This document shows positions 44,512 to 54,455 of a stretch of 64,000 bases of DNA, one piece after another (within the stretch, counting starts at the first letter, position 1; each line of letters begins with the position of its first letter). Made by a program: the position numbers and the translations under genes. The DNA comes from Acidobacteriota bacterium (GTDB lineage Bacteria; Acidobacteriota; Blastocatellia; Pyrinomonadales; Pyrinomonadaceae). The notes beneath the pieces were generated by a model. The model saw only the letters and a list, made by a program, of their open reading frames with translations. It was not told where the DNA came from and did no database searches. Location of the stretch: positions 186,001 to 250,000 of the forward strand of contig CP065000.1 of assembly GCA_016700075.1 (NCBI GenBank). The letters are read 5' to 3'.

Positions 44512-45509
44512 AAAGCCCCCTCCGAACGCCTTTGTTCAGGGTACAGCAGACACCTTACTTGAATATCATCATCAAGTTGATAAAGCGGGACCTCCCCAAT
44601 TTCGCATGACGCCATTCTTTCCGAACAACGGTCCGCAAAATGGCACCCCGTGGGCAACTCTGTGAGATTCGGCACCATTCCCTCTATGGTTCGCAGGCGG
44701 TGTTGGCGGGCAGTACCGGTTTCTGGAAGCCTTGGAACGGAATTCAACAACCCTCTCGTGTATGGATGTTTTGGTGATACAAAAAGCTCGTCCACGCCTC
44801 CTGTCTCGACGATCTTGCCGGTGTACATAACGCAAACCCTGTCAGCAACTTCGGCAACAACGCCCAGATCATGCGTGATCAACAGCACAGCCATCTTACG
44901 ATCGCGGCGCAATGCGTCGAGCAGTTCCAATATTTGGGCCTGTATCGTGACGTCCAGAGCGGTTGTCGGTTCGTCGGCAATAAGGAGTTCAGGACCGCAC
45001 GCCAAAGCCATAGCGATCATGATGCGTTGCCGCATGCCGCCGGAAAGCTGATGCGGATAATCGTCGTATCGCATCTCCGGTGACGGAATCGCGACCTCAC
45101 GCATGGACTCGATCGCGGCTGCACGCGCTTCAGTCTTGTTCAGCCCTTTATGAAGCCGCAATGCTTCGGAGATCTGCTCGCCGACAGTAAAGACAGGATT
45201 AAGGGATGTCATCGGATCCTGAAAAATCATTGCGATCTCGTTTCCGCGGATCTCACGTATTCGAGATTGCGACACTCTTGTCAGGTCCTCACCTTTGTAT
45301 ATGATGCTCCCGGCCGCAATGCGTCCAGGTTCAGAGACCAGCCCCATGATAGAAAGAGCAGTCACCGATTTTCCGCATCCCGATTCGCCGACAATACACA
45401 AGAGTTCACCGCGACCGATAGAGAAGGTCACGTCATCAACTGAGCGGACAAGGCCCGCGGACGTTTTGAATTGCGTCCGCAGGCCGCTGACTTCAAGAAG
45501 CTTCTCCAT
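44508..45509 (-). CDS. oligopeptide/dipeptide ABC transporter ATPase (DppD/OppD type)
   Basis: 333 residues. Walker A GESGCGKSV, LSGGMRQRIMIAMALA (the D-type signature), Walker B LLIADEPTTALDVT, and the C-terminal GCHFADRCSERM cysteine region. It follows the tricorn protease by 10 bases, so peptide import and peptide breakdown appear to be one operon. Confidence 0.95.
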   Translation of the reverse strand: MEKLLEVSGLRTQFKTSAGLVRSVDDVTFSIGRGELLCIVGESGCGKSVTALSIMGLVSEPGRIAAGSIIYKGEDLTRVSQSRIREIRGNEIAMIFQDPMTSLNPVFTVGEQISEALRLHKGLNKTEARAAAIESMREVAIPSPEMRYDDYPHQLSGGMRQRIMIAMALACGPELLIADEPTTALDVTIQAQILELLDALRRDRKMAVLLITHDLGVVAEVADRVCVMYTGKIVETGGVDELFVSPKHPYTRGLLNSVPRLPETGTARQHRLRTIEGMVPNLTELPTGCHFADRCSERMASCEIGEVPLYQLDDDIQVRCLLYPEQRRSEGAL

Positions 45510-45519
45510 CTGGAACAGT

Positions 45520-48500
45520 CTACTTGTTTCTGACAGGATCGGCAGGCCGACGAGGCAATCTAACCGGTGTGGTTATCTTTTTCAGCACTTCCGCCACCGC
45601 TCGTTCAAGCTGTGGGTCCCGGCCGGCGATAACACTTTTTGGATCATTCTCGACCTCGATGTCAGGATCGACCCCGTAGCCTTCGATAATGTACTCACCT
45701 TTGGCATTGGCAAGTGCCGATTCGGGAACGCTTACGTTTCCGCCGTCAATGAAGGAACCGCGGTTAGTTATACCGACAACGCCGCCCCAGCTTCGTTTTC
45801 CTACCAATTGTCCGAGTCCCGCCTCTCTGAACATATACGGGAAAATATCACCGTCAGAGGCTGAATTTTCGTTCAGTATAGCGATCATCGGGCCGAGGAA
45901 TACACCATCCGGATACGTTGAACCTTCCTGATCGTAGCTGCGGTAATTCACGCCCAGCAATTTCCTCCTGAGCCTCTCTATGATCATCCTTGAGACATTA
46001 CCGCCCCCGTTAGCTCGCACGTCAATGACGAGTCCTTCCTTGTTAAGCTGCGGATAGTACCACTTGATGAATTCGCGAATTCCGGGAGCCCCCATGTCCG
46101 GAATATGCAGATATCCGAGCCGTCCGTTCGAGAGCGAATCTACACGCCGTCGGTTCGATTCGACCCAATCGAGATAGATCAGGTTGCTTTCGCTTGTGAT
46201 CGGCCGTACTGATACTTTACGCGCACCTTGGAGCGACGGTGTGCCGTTTACCATTAACGTCACCGCATTGTCCGCTTTTCCACGCAAGTATGAATAAATG
46301 TCACGATCGCCGGTCACGTCCTCGCCGTTGATCGACATGATGTAGTCGCCGACCTTAGCGGTGCTTCCGACCTCGGTCAAAGGCGACCGATATATCTCTT
46401 CTTCGTTTTGACCCTTGTAGATCTTTGAGATCTTGAATCTGTTCGCGGCCTTATCAAGCTCGAACTGCGCTCCGAGCAAGGCGACCCTTACGCGAGGAGG
46501 CAAATTCATATCACCGCCGTCGACGTATGCGTGCTGAACAGTGAGTTCTGACGACATTTCGGCAATTATGTAGTTCAGATCCGCCCGATGGGCGACGTGC
46601 GGCAGCCACTTGCGATAGTCTTCCCGGATCTTTGCCCAATCAAATCCGTGCATGTTGCTCGCATAGAACCAGTCGCGGTATTTTCGCCAGGACTCATTAA
46701 AGATCTGTTCCCATTCTTTTACCGGGTCTATTTCGGTTGCGAGTCCCGCCGTCGAGACAGCTTTGCGGGTTCGCTCCGCGTTCGGGTTCGCATCGAACAT
46801 TGAGAATCCGCCCTGACCGCCAACGAGCATTTTATTTCCGTCGGACGTGAGAGCGTACCCGCCGGCCGGCGTCAAAATGGTGGTTTCTCGTCGATCCTTA
46901 AGCGAATATATCTTCAATAACGGCTGCGTCTCGGCTTGTCTTCCGTAGATGAATGGCGGCTGTGTCCGATATATCAAATGGCCGCGATTTGCAGATAAGC
47001 TGTTGTAGTTCTCAGAAGACACGGGCACCTGGGCGACACGCGTTTCGATCCCGTCAAAGTCGATCTTCTCAGGCCCTTGCGGCGATGAGGCCGGCACGGG
47101 TGCAGGAGCCCCTTCCTTTCTTTCCTCGGTAATGGCGACCTCGTCACTTTCGGGTCCGAACGGGTTCTTTGCATCCGCTTTGAGTGCCAAAGCAAATATA
47201 CCGGTCATTCTGTTGGTGGCATAGTTGAATTCAGAGTTAGAGATTTGCGGAGCGAATTCACGGGAACTGAGAAAGAATAGATGGTCACCGGATGGATCCC
47301 AGGCAGGATTTGACGAGAAGAACATTTCAGGGGTGACCCGATATGTTTTGTTCTCTTCGGCGCTCCAAATGTGTATAGCACGCAGTCCATTGGCGCTTAC
47401 CATAGAGTAGGCAAGGAATCCGCCCTTCGGCGACCATGTATAGTCCTGGATCTGTCCATTCGGCGCGTCGGCAATGATATCCAGCTTTTTCGTTGAAACC
47501 ATAAAGACATAGACCTTTCCGTCCTTATCAGAAAATGCGATACGCCTGCCGTCAGCGGACCATATCGGAGAGTATTTCTGCCCCTTGGTCCCATTGGTCA
47601 TTTGAACGGGTGCCGACGTGCCATCCTGATCAACGAACCAAAGCTCCTCTTCACCGGACCTATCCGATATATAGGCGATGGTCCTGCCGTCAGGCGACCA
47701 AGCGGGCAGCCGGTCATGTGCTTCGGAACTGCGGGTCAGGTTCCGCACGCCGCCTTTCTCGATAGGTACTGTAAAAATATCGCCCCTTGCCGCGAACACT
47801 GCTCGCTCGCCCTTTGGGCTGAGGTTGAATGACGAAATACGATTTCCAACAGAAACCTGCCGTTTTCTCCGATTAATGCCGTCGTCGGGAACCGAGATAT
47901 TAAGCTTGGTCGCCCGTTTTGAAACAGTATCGAAGACCTCAAGTTCGCCGTCGCGCTCATAAACGATCCGTGACCTTTCGTCAGAGCTCGGCCAGCGAAT
48001 GTCCCAGTCGCGGTTCTTGGTGATCTGGGTGATCCGGGAGGTTGCGACATCGAACGAATAGAGATTGAATTTACCGTCCTTATCGGAATTGTAGTAGATG
48101 GTTCCGCCGAGCCAGATCGGGTCGCGGGTAGCTCTCTGAGCGTCCGACACGAGTTTCACATCGTTGGAGGAAAGATCGTAAATGTACAACTTATTCGCCT
48201 GGCCGCCGCTGTACCGCTTTTCCGGACGGAAATCTCGAAATAGCGGCGAATACACGATCTTGGTGCCGTCCCCTGAAAAGGCTCCGGAACCTGCCTCCGG
48301 CATCGGCATAGGCTCTGAAGGGCCACCTTGCGGCGATACGGTGTAGATCTTTGCGATCGGTAGCGACCACGAGTCGCGGCTTCCCCGATAATAGACCTTG
48401 CCGTCCGGCGTCCAGCCGAGCACCTGATTGTCATATCCCCAACGCGGGGCCAACGGGCCTCTTGACGGATAGAATGTGAGCTGTCGAGGCTCTCCGCCCG

Positions 48501-48774
48501 TTGACGGGATAACGTAGACCTGTTCATCGCCGTCATATTGCCCGGTAAATGCGATCCATTTTCCGTCAGAAGAGAATTTCGGAAAGGTCTCGACACCCGG
48601 ATGCGCGGTCAGGCGAGTTGCGGTTCCGCCGGCCGCAGATGCGGTCCAGAGATCGCCGCCGTAAGAGAAGACGACTCGATCCGCGTGAATATCCGGAAAT
48701 CTAAGAAGCTTGGTTTGAGAAGATACCGTTGCCGTTGCAGCAAGCAAAAGGGTGAACAATATGAACTTTTTCAT
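45520..48774 (-). CDS. tricorn protease homologue, secreted
   Basis: 1084 residues with a signal peptide (FILFTLLLAATATVSSQ), so exported unlike archaeal cytosolic tricorn. Two beta-propeller regions of WD/TolB-like repeats (about 30-620, e.g. SPDGRTIAYISDRSGEEELWFVD) gate the substrate, then C1/PDZ (about 690-860) and an S41-like catalytic domain with RANGGGNVSRM and the serine in NSASDGDIF. It would cut peptides into short pieces. Upstream divergent ctpA; downstream dppD/dppF. Confidence 0.94.
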   Translation of the reverse strand: MKKFILFTLLLAATATVSSQTKLLRFPDIHADRVVFSYGGDLWTASAAGGTATRLTAHPGVETFPKFSSDGKWIAFTGQYDGDEQVYVIPSTGGEPRQLTFYPSRGPLAPRWGYDNQVLGWTPDGKVYYRGSRDSWSLPIAKIYTVSPQGGPSEPMPMPEAGSGAFSGDGTKIVYSPLFRDFRPEKRYSGGQANKLYIYDLSSNDVKLVSDAQRATRDPIWLGGTIYYNSDKDGKFNLYSFDVATSRITQITKNRDWDIRWPSSDERSRIVYERDGELEVFDTVSKRATKLNISVPDDGINRRKRQVSVGNRISSFNLSPKGERAVFAARGDIFTVPIEKGGVRNLTRSSEAHDRLPAWSPDGRTIAYISDRSGEEELWFVDQDGTSAPVQMTNGTKGQKYSPIWSADGRRIAFSDKDGKVYVFMVSTKKLDIIADAPNGQIQDYTWSPKGGFLAYSMVSANGLRAIHIWSAEENKTYRVTPEMFFSSNPAWDPSGDHLFFLSSREFAPQISNSEFNYATNRMTGIFALALKADAKNPFGPESDEVAITEERKEGAPAPVPASSPQGPEKIDFDGIETRVAQVPVSSENYNSLSANRGHLIYRTQPPFIYGRQAETQPLLKIYSLKDRRETTILTPAGGYALTSDGNKMLVGGQGGFSMFDANPNAERTRKAVSTAGLATEIDPVKEWEQIFNESWRKYRDWFYASNMHGFDWAKIREDYRKWLPHVAHRADLNYIIAEMSSELTVQHAYVDGGDMNLPPRVRVALLGAQFELDKAANRFKISKIYKGQNEEEIYRSPLTEVGSTAKVGDYIMSINGEDVTGDRDIYSYLRGKADNAVTLMVNGTPSLQGARKVSVRPITSESNLIYLDWVESNRRRVDSLSNGRLGYLHIPDMGAPGIREFIKWYYPQLNKEGLVIDVRANGGGNVSRMIIERLRRKLLGVNYRSYDQEGSTYPDGVFLGPMIAILNENSASDGDIFPYMFREAGLGQLVGKRSWGGVVGITNRGSFIDGGNVSVPESALANAKGEYIIEGYGVDPDIEVENDPKSVIAGRDPQLERAVAEVLKKITTPVRLPRRPADPVRNK

Positions 48775-48986
48775 GATTTATCCTTCAAGTGATGGGTCCC
48801 AGTGTTGAGCCATTTGATTACGCAGATATCGAAAAGAAAGTTTACATTAACTTCCCTCTTTCGACGAAACCCCGCTATGCGGACGAGAGGATGGCATGCA
48901 ACCAAATCCGTCGCATTTTCCTCAAACTGATGTTATTCTTTGACTTGGCCTGTTTTGGCCGCAAATCTCTTAATTTGAGGCATTTT

Positions 48987-50696
48987 GTGAACTCTTACCG
49001 CCGTACCTTTCTTGCCCTACTTTTAGCTTTCGGCCTTTCGATCGGTTCATTAGCACAATCCGACGGTGCTTCAGCTCCCGGAGGCCGTTCTGTCCCACAA
49101 AAGAGCTCTGCAAATGTCGACTCCATACAGCGTGAATTTCGTGAAGCCCTCGCACTGATCGAGCAGAATTATGTCGACGGGACAAAGCTGAATTATAACG
49201 ATGTCGTTAAGACCTCGATCGACACAATGCTGCATTCCCTGGACCCGCATTCCAACTATTTCGATGCAAAGGAATTTGAGCAGTTCAGAACGGATCAGAG
49301 TTCACGATATTTCGGCATCGGAGCCACGATCGGCGATCTTTCAGATGCTAACGGCAATGTGATCGCCACGTATATAAAGGCGACATTCGACAATGCTCCC
49401 GCTCACAAGGCCGGCTTGCGATACGGTGACAAGATAGTTGAGGTCAACGGAGAGTCAATGCTGGGCAAGCCTTTTAGCGAAGTGCGCGGCTTTCTCCGCG
49501 GGCCGCAAGGAACTAAGGCGAAGATCACAGTCGAAAGACTGGAAACGGGAAAACTCGAAACGGTCGAGATCATTAGGGACGCTGTTCCGCAGCCGTCGAT
49601 AAGCGAGGCCTACATGATACGTCCGGGCGTCGGTTACATGGCCATGCGTGGAGGTTTCAATCAAACGACCTACAACGAGTTCGTTAGAGCGATGAGGTCG
49701 CTGAAAGCTGCCGGCATGCAGCAGCTTGTGATAGACCTCAGGGACAACGGCGGCGGTCTCGTCAGCCAGGCATATCGCGTTGCGAACGCGTTTCTGAACG
49801 AAGGACAGACAGTTTTTACGCAGCGGGGGCGGATCCAAGGCGTGAGCGAGAGATACTCTGCCCAGAATCGCGTTCCGGACAGGTCACCGGTGGTCATACT
49901 TGTAAACAGACAGACAGCGTCTGCTTCAGAGATACTTGCCGGAGCGCTTCAAGACCATGATCGTGCTCTGATAGTAGGTGAGAACACATTTGGAAAGGGG
50001 CTTGTGCAGAACCCTTTTCAGCTCGAATACGGTTCAATGCTTTTGCTGACCATTGCAAAATATCAAACCCCTTCAGGCCGGCAGATCCAAAAGGACTATT
50101 CCGATGGCGGTTTGTACAACTACTATACCGATGGCGGCAGTTTTCGCGGTGAAGGTCAGGAGAACAAGCCGCGCGGGTCTGAGAGTCAGACCGATACCGG
50201 CCGTCCGGTGTATAGCGGCGGAGGGATCCAGCCCGACGTGGAGATCAAGCCCAGAACGATCCCGATCGAGAGAGCCCGCGGACAGCAGCGGCTGGCTAAT
50301 CCGGTCTTTGCCTTTGCGATGGAACTCAGCCAAGGCCGTGTGACGAATTTTGAATCATACAAGACCTACTATCCGATAAAGTTTGACCGCGACATCAGCG
50401 CCGCCGACTTCGCAGTTACGGAAAAGCTATTTGCTGCATTCAAGAAATTTGCCGCAGATAAATACAAGATCCCGCAAGCCCAAGTCGAAAAAGAGCGGGA
50501 GTTTGTTGAAAGGACCCTGAGAACGGAGTTGGTGACGGCGGCTTACGGATCGCAGACGTCTTTTCAGGTATTGAATGAGTACGATGATCAGCTTTTGAAA
50601 GCCATAGACCTGCTTCCGCAGGCCAAACAACTCGCTTTGAAAGCAGAACAGGTCCGTTCGGGGGGATCGCCGAACACTGCAGATCAAAATCAGTGA
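48987..50696 (+). CDS. S41 carboxyl-terminal processing protease
   Basis: 569 residues from GTG 48987, chosen because GAGG lies 6 bases upstream and a signal peptide follows (RRTFLALLLAFGLSIGSLAQS); the open frame reaches 48789 but that stretch looks untranslated. S41 N-terminal domain, PDZ (about 120-215, YIKATFDNAPAHKAGLRYGD), catalytic core with DLRDNGGGL, SASASEILAGAL (serine) and TFGKGLVQ (lysine). An active Ser-Lys protease of the periplasm acting on C-termini or damaged proteins. The 212-base space to tricorn is the divergent promoter region. Confidence 0.95.
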   Translation: MNSYRRTFLALLLAFGLSIGSLAQSDGASAPGGRSVPQKSSANVDSIQREFREALALIEQNYVDGTKLNYNDVVKTSIDTMLHSLDPHSNYFDAKEFEQFRTDQSSRYFGIGATIGDLSDANGNVIATYIKATFDNAPAHKAGLRYGDKIVEVNGESMLGKPFSEVRGFLRGPQGTKAKITVERLETGKLETVEIIRDAVPQPSISEAYMIRPGVGYMAMRGGFNQTTYNEFVRAMRSLKAAGMQQLVIDLRDNGGGLVSQAYRVANAFLNEGQTVFTQRGRIQGVSERYSAQNRVPDRSPVVILVNRQTASASEILAGALQDHDRALIVGENTFGKGLVQNPFQLEYGSMLLLTIAKYQTPSGRQIQKDYSDGGLYNYYTDGGSFRGEGQENKPRGSESQTDTGRPVYSGGGIQPDVEIKPRTIPIERARGQQRLANPVFAFAMELSQGRVTNFESYKTYYPIKFDRDISAADFAVTEKLFAAFKKFAADKYKIPQAQVEKEREFVERTLRTELVTAAYGSQTSFQVLNEYDDQLLKAIDLLPQAKQLALKAEQVRSGGSPNTADQNQ

Positions 50697-50702
50697 TCTG
50701 AA

Positions 50703-50873
50703 CTATCCAAACAGCCAGCCCAACAGATAGTATAGGCCGACACCAAGTGCAGCAAGTAAGAAAAGAAGCAGCACAACAATACCTGCCACCGCCAATTTGA
50801 ATTTGCGGTAACGATGGGGGTCCGGCGGAGAAAGCTGATTCTGCGGAAAATACGGCGGCGGTCGATTCAACAT
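50703..50873 (-). CDS. small single-span membrane protein
   Basis: 56 residues, too short for ordinary gene finding. The ATG at 50873 is preceded by GGAG at 6-base spacing and lies 11 bases after the M28 peptidase stop. The N-terminus is proline and basic rich (MLNRPPPYFPQNQ...RYRKFK), followed by one 25-residue hydrophobic helix ending in LLGWLFG. Positive-inside charge places the N-terminus in the cytoplasm. No family is known to me. Operonic position suggests it assists the secreted peptidase or simply rides along. Confidence 0.7.
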   Translation of the reverse strand: MLNRPPPYFPQNQLSPPDPHRYRKFKLAVAGIVVLLLFLLAALGVGLYYLLGWLFG

Positions 50874-50884
50874 AATTACTCCGT

Positions 50885-52312
50885 TTATCTTGGCAGGGCA
50901 GCGTCCATATTTGCAAGCCCCAAGGTCAGAACCGCGACCAAAGCTGACAGCTCCGCGTATTCTTTCGGATCTATCTTGTCAAAAGTATCGGCCGCCGTGT
51001 GGTGATAATTGAAATAAGTTCTGAGATCGAACCATGGGGCGAATGACGGAACACCCGCCCGCGTGAGCGGCGCCGTATCCGCACCGATCCCTTCCTGATA
51101 TCTAACTTGTGAGGCTCCGGTCTTCGCAAGCACTCGTGCAAGCGGGGCAAGTATGCCCGGAACTTCGGGTTTTCCGGAATAAAGGTAGCCTATAGGCCGT
51201 GACGCACCAAGATCGCATTCTACAGCGGCAAAGTGGCGGTCGATGTTGTTACGATTTTCTTCAAAATAGGCGCGAGAGCCGGCCCCACCGCTCTCTTCTT
51301 CCATGAATGCAATAACTCGAATCGTTCTTTTCGGCCTCAATTTTAACTCTTTCAAGATATGCCCGACCTGCAGCGATGCAGCAACTCCAGACGCGTTATC
51401 TATCGCACCGGTACCGAGGTCCCAAGAATCCAGATGCCCGCCTACCACAACGATCTCTTCAGGCTTCTCGGATCCAATGATGTCGCCTATGACGTTATGG
51501 CTGACAGCGTCAGGCAGCGTCTTTGGCGTGATCGTGAACTGAACACGAGTCTTTCCCTGCTGAGCGAGATCAGCGATCAACTCAGCGTCTTCAAAACTGA
51601 TAGCAGCAGCGGGGATCTTTGGGAGATCGTCTCGGTAGCCTACTGACCCTGTGTGGACAAGCCGATTCTGCGAACCGCCTGCAGATCGGACCAAAACCCC
51701 GATCGCTCCAAATCTGGCAGCTTCCATCGCACCCCGGAAACGAAATTGCACAGCCTGCGAATATGCCGCACCTCCAAAACCTGCTGACTGGAGCCGCTGG
51801 TCAAATCGATGGTTAAAGACGACGATCTTGTTTCTGATCCCCTCAACCCCTATCTTCTCAAGAGCTTCGAATGAATCTACAACCACGACCTCAGCCGTAA
51901 TGCCGTTCTCCGCGGTCGCGACCGATCCGCCTAGGGCGGTTACCATGATCTTTTGTTTCCCGTTTTCGGCCATCCCCGGAAAATCTACTATTTCTCCTTT
52001 CTCCTCTCCCCGAACCCAATGCTTTACCTTGATCTCTTGAAGGCGAACCTTTAAACCGAGACGCCGCATCTCATCAGCGACATATTCAACAGCTCTCTGC
52101 GCCTGAGGGGAACCTGCAAGACGAGGACCGATATTATTCGAAAGGCACCTTACCTGTCTTAGTGAATAATCTGACCGAAGGGCGAAGTCTTGAATTGCCT
52201 CCAACTTGGTCAATGTGTCAGACGAGAAAGCAGTTGCCCGAGGGGCAGATGTCTGGCCTGCGGATATGTGAGAAAACATCGACAGTAGTAGAAAGAAAAC
52301 GATGGCACGCAT
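50885..52312 (-). CDS. M28 family zinc peptidase, secreted
   Basis: 475 residues, signal peptide (AIVFFLLLSMFSHISAGQ). It resembles plasma glutamate carboxypeptidase/aminopeptidase: a protease-associated insert (about 130-260), then the zinc site GGHLDSWDLGTGAIDNASG, EEESGGAGSR and a late YHHTAADT histidine. Removes N- or C-terminal residues from peptides in the periplasm. Followed by the small membrane protein and divergent from the S9 peptidase. Confidence 0.93.
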   Translation of the reverse strand: MRAIVFFLLLSMFSHISAGQTSAPRATAFSSDTLTKLEAIQDFALRSDYSLRQVRCLSNNIGPRLAGSPQAQRAVEYVADEMRRLGLKVRLQEIKVKHWVRGEEKGEIVDFPGMAENGKQKIMVTALGGSVATAENGITAEVVVVDSFEALEKIGVEGIRNKIVVFNHRFDQRLQSAGFGGAAYSQAVQFRFRGAMEAARFGAIGVLVRSAGGSQNRLVHTGSVGYRDDLPKIPAAAISFEDAELIADLAQQGKTRVQFTITPKTLPDAVSHNVIGDIIGSEKPEEIVVVGGHLDSWDLGTGAIDNASGVAASLQVGHILKELKLRPKRTIRVIAFMEEESGGAGSRAYFEENRNNIDRHFAAVECDLGASRPIGYLYSGKPEVPGILAPLARVLAKTGASQVRYQEGIGADTAPLTRAGVPSFAPWFDLRTYFNYHHTAADTFDKIDPKEYAELSALVAVLTLGLANMDAALPR

Positions 52313-52387
52313 TTCTACATCATATACCTAAGGTTCGAACTTCGAAAGAACTATGCGATAATGACCGCGTAAATTACTCCAAACGCT

Positions 52388-54433
52388 ATGAAAAGAACAA
52401 TATCTCTGTTAGCCGTATTTCTCCTTGTAACAGTTTCGGTCTTTGCTCAATCACAATTCACCGTAAACGACATGCTATCCCTAAAACGTGTCGGCTATCC
52501 GGAATTGTCACCTGACGGGAAAACCATTGCGTACACAATTGGCACTGTCGACAAGGAAGCCAACAGGGTTACTAACCAGATCTATACGGTCAATATTGAC
52601 GGAAGCGGTAAAAAGCAGATCACTACTGGTAATGCCTCAAGCTCATCTCCCAAATGGTCGCCTGACGGCACTCGGATCGCTTTTGTGACCGGAGGCCAGA
52701 TCTGGACCATGTCGCCCTCAGGCGAAAACCGTGTCCAGGTGACGAACATATCTACGGGCGCGGCCGGGCCTGTTTGGTCGGCAGACGGCAAATGGATCGC
52801 TTTCACTTCAGAGGTGTATCCGGAATGCCCGGACGATGCGTGCAATAAGGCTGAAGACGAACGCGTCGCCAACAGCAAGGTGAAGGCTTACGTGACCGAC
52901 CGCCTGCTTTTCAAGCATTGGAATGAATGGCGTCATCGTAAGCGAACACATGTCTTTATTGTGTCTTCAGCCGGCGGCGCCGCCAGAGATATGACTCCGG
53001 GCGACTTTGATTCCCCACCATACAGTGCGGCGACAGGGATCGACTATACCTTCTCTCCCGACGGGAAGACCCTTGTTTATCTTCGAAATCCTGACAAGGT
53101 CGAGGCTGTATCAACCAACAGTGATATTTTTCTGCTGCCGATCGAAGGAGGTGAAGCAAAGAACATCACCAAAGGGATGAACGGCTATGATGCCGGGCCT
53201 GTTTATACTCGAGACGGCAGGTATTTGCTTTTTCGCTCTCAAAAGACCCCGACCTTCGAAGCAGACCGCTGGCGTATCATGCGATACGACACCAGAAGCG
53301 GTGAGATAGTCGAGCTCACCACGGGATTTGACCTCCAAGCCGACGACATCACGCTTTCTCCGGATGGAAAGACGATCTATTTTGCAGCTGGGGAACGCGG
53401 CCGAGCCCCGATCTTCAGCGTGCCTGTCGAACCGGATTTCCGCCTGCGTATCGCTACCCATGTCAGGAAAGTTGTCGACAACGTTACCGCCGGGCATATA
53501 AATGTCACGTCCGACAGCAAGACGTTTGTATTCGGTTCCAGCAGCCTGACCTATCCTAATGAAATTATGCGTGCCAATGTGGACGGCACGGGTTTGGCAA
53601 TGGTCGCCCCTGAGAATCAGCAGTTTCTCGCTAAGTTTGGGCTTCGAAAGGCCGAGGAAACTGAATGGATAGGTGCTGAGAACACACCGAACCATGGGTT
53701 TGTTGTGAAGCCCTCCAATTTTAACCCCGCAAAGAAATATCCTATTCTCGTAATGATACACGGCGGCCCGCAAGGCGCTTGGATGGACGGCTGGAGTTTC
53801 CGCTGGAACCCTCAGATCTACGCGAACCAGGGATACGTGGTCTTCATGCCGAATCCGAGAGGTTCGACGACCTATGGCCAAAAATTCGTTGACGAGATCT
53901 CGGGAGACTGGGGCGGTAAGGTTTACACCGACATCATGAACGGCGTAGCCGATTTCATAAAACGGCCCTATGCCGACAAGGACCGTATTGGCGCCGCAGG
54001 AGCAAGCTACGGGGGATATATGGTCGCCTGGCTTCTCGGGCATAATAACGATCCGCGGTTCCGCTTCAAAACATTCGTCTCGCACGCAGGCGTATACAAC
54101 CTTGAGAGCATGGCGACATCAACAGAAGAGATCTTCTTTGTAAACTGGGAATTCAAGGGCATGCCCTGGGAGAATCCGGAAATGTATGCGCGTTGGTCGC
54201 CGCATAAGTTCGCAAAGAATTTTGATACGCCGACGCTCGTAACCGGAGGTGAGCTCGATTTTCGTGTGCCTATAGATCAGTGCCTGCAGCTCTATACCAC
54301 ATTGCAGCTGCAAGGCGTCGAATCGAAGTTGGTAGTATTCCCGGATGAAGGCCACTGGATATTGAAGCCTCAAAATTCAGAATTTTGGCACCGAGAGGTC
54401 ATTAGCTGGCTTAACAAGCATCTGAATCCGTAG
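52388..54433 (+). CDS. S9 family prolyl-oligopeptidase-like peptidase
   Basis: 681 residues, signal peptide (LLAVFLLVTVSVFAQ). An N-terminal beta-propeller of TolB/WD-like blades (LSPDGKTIAYTIG, SPDGTRIAFVTGG) leads to an alpha/beta-hydrolase with the GASYGGYM elbow (Ser540), the Asp in GELDFRVP and His in DEGHWI. Dipeptidyl- or acylaminoacyl-peptidase activity is typical. 22 bases before the M1 gene. Confidence 0.95.
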   Translation: MKRTISLLAVFLLVTVSVFAQSQFTVNDMLSLKRVGYPELSPDGKTIAYTIGTVDKEANRVTNQIYTVNIDGSGKKQITTGNASSSSPKWSPDGTRIAFVTGGQIWTMSPSGENRVQVTNISTGAAGPVWSADGKWIAFTSEVYPECPDDACNKAEDERVANSKVKAYVTDRLLFKHWNEWRHRKRTHVFIVSSAGGAARDMTPGDFDSPPYSAATGIDYTFSPDGKTLVYLRNPDKVEAVSTNSDIFLLPIEGGEAKNITKGMNGYDAGPVYTRDGRYLLFRSQKTPTFEADRWRIMRYDTRSGEIVELTTGFDLQADDITLSPDGKTIYFAAGERGRAPIFSVPVEPDFRLRIATHVRKVVDNVTAGHINVTSDSKTFVFGSSSLTYPNEIMRANVDGTGLAMVAPENQQFLAKFGLRKAEETEWIGAENTPNHGFVVKPSNFNPAKKYPILVMIHGGPQGAWMDGWSFRWNPQIYANQGYVVFMPNPRGSTTYGQKFVDEISGDWGGKVYTDIMNGVADFIKRPYADKDRIGAAGASYGGYMVAWLLGHNNDPRFRFKTFVSHAGVYNLESMATSTEEIFFVNWEFKGMPWENPEMYARWSPHKFAKNFDTPTLVTGGELDFRVPIDQCLQLYTTLQLQGVESKLVVFPDEGHWILKPQNSEFWHREVISWLNKHLNP

Positions 54434-54455
54434 TCCAAGCTCCGACAACATTCAA

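Noticed and set aside
48789..48986. N-terminal extension of the S41 protease
   Set aside because: Would bury the signal peptide 66 residues inside; GTG 48987 has a ribosome site and gives a normal exported protein.
53111..54085. 324-residue minus-strand ORF
   Set aside because: Lies wholly opposite the S9 peptidase catalytic region and carries no motif of its own.
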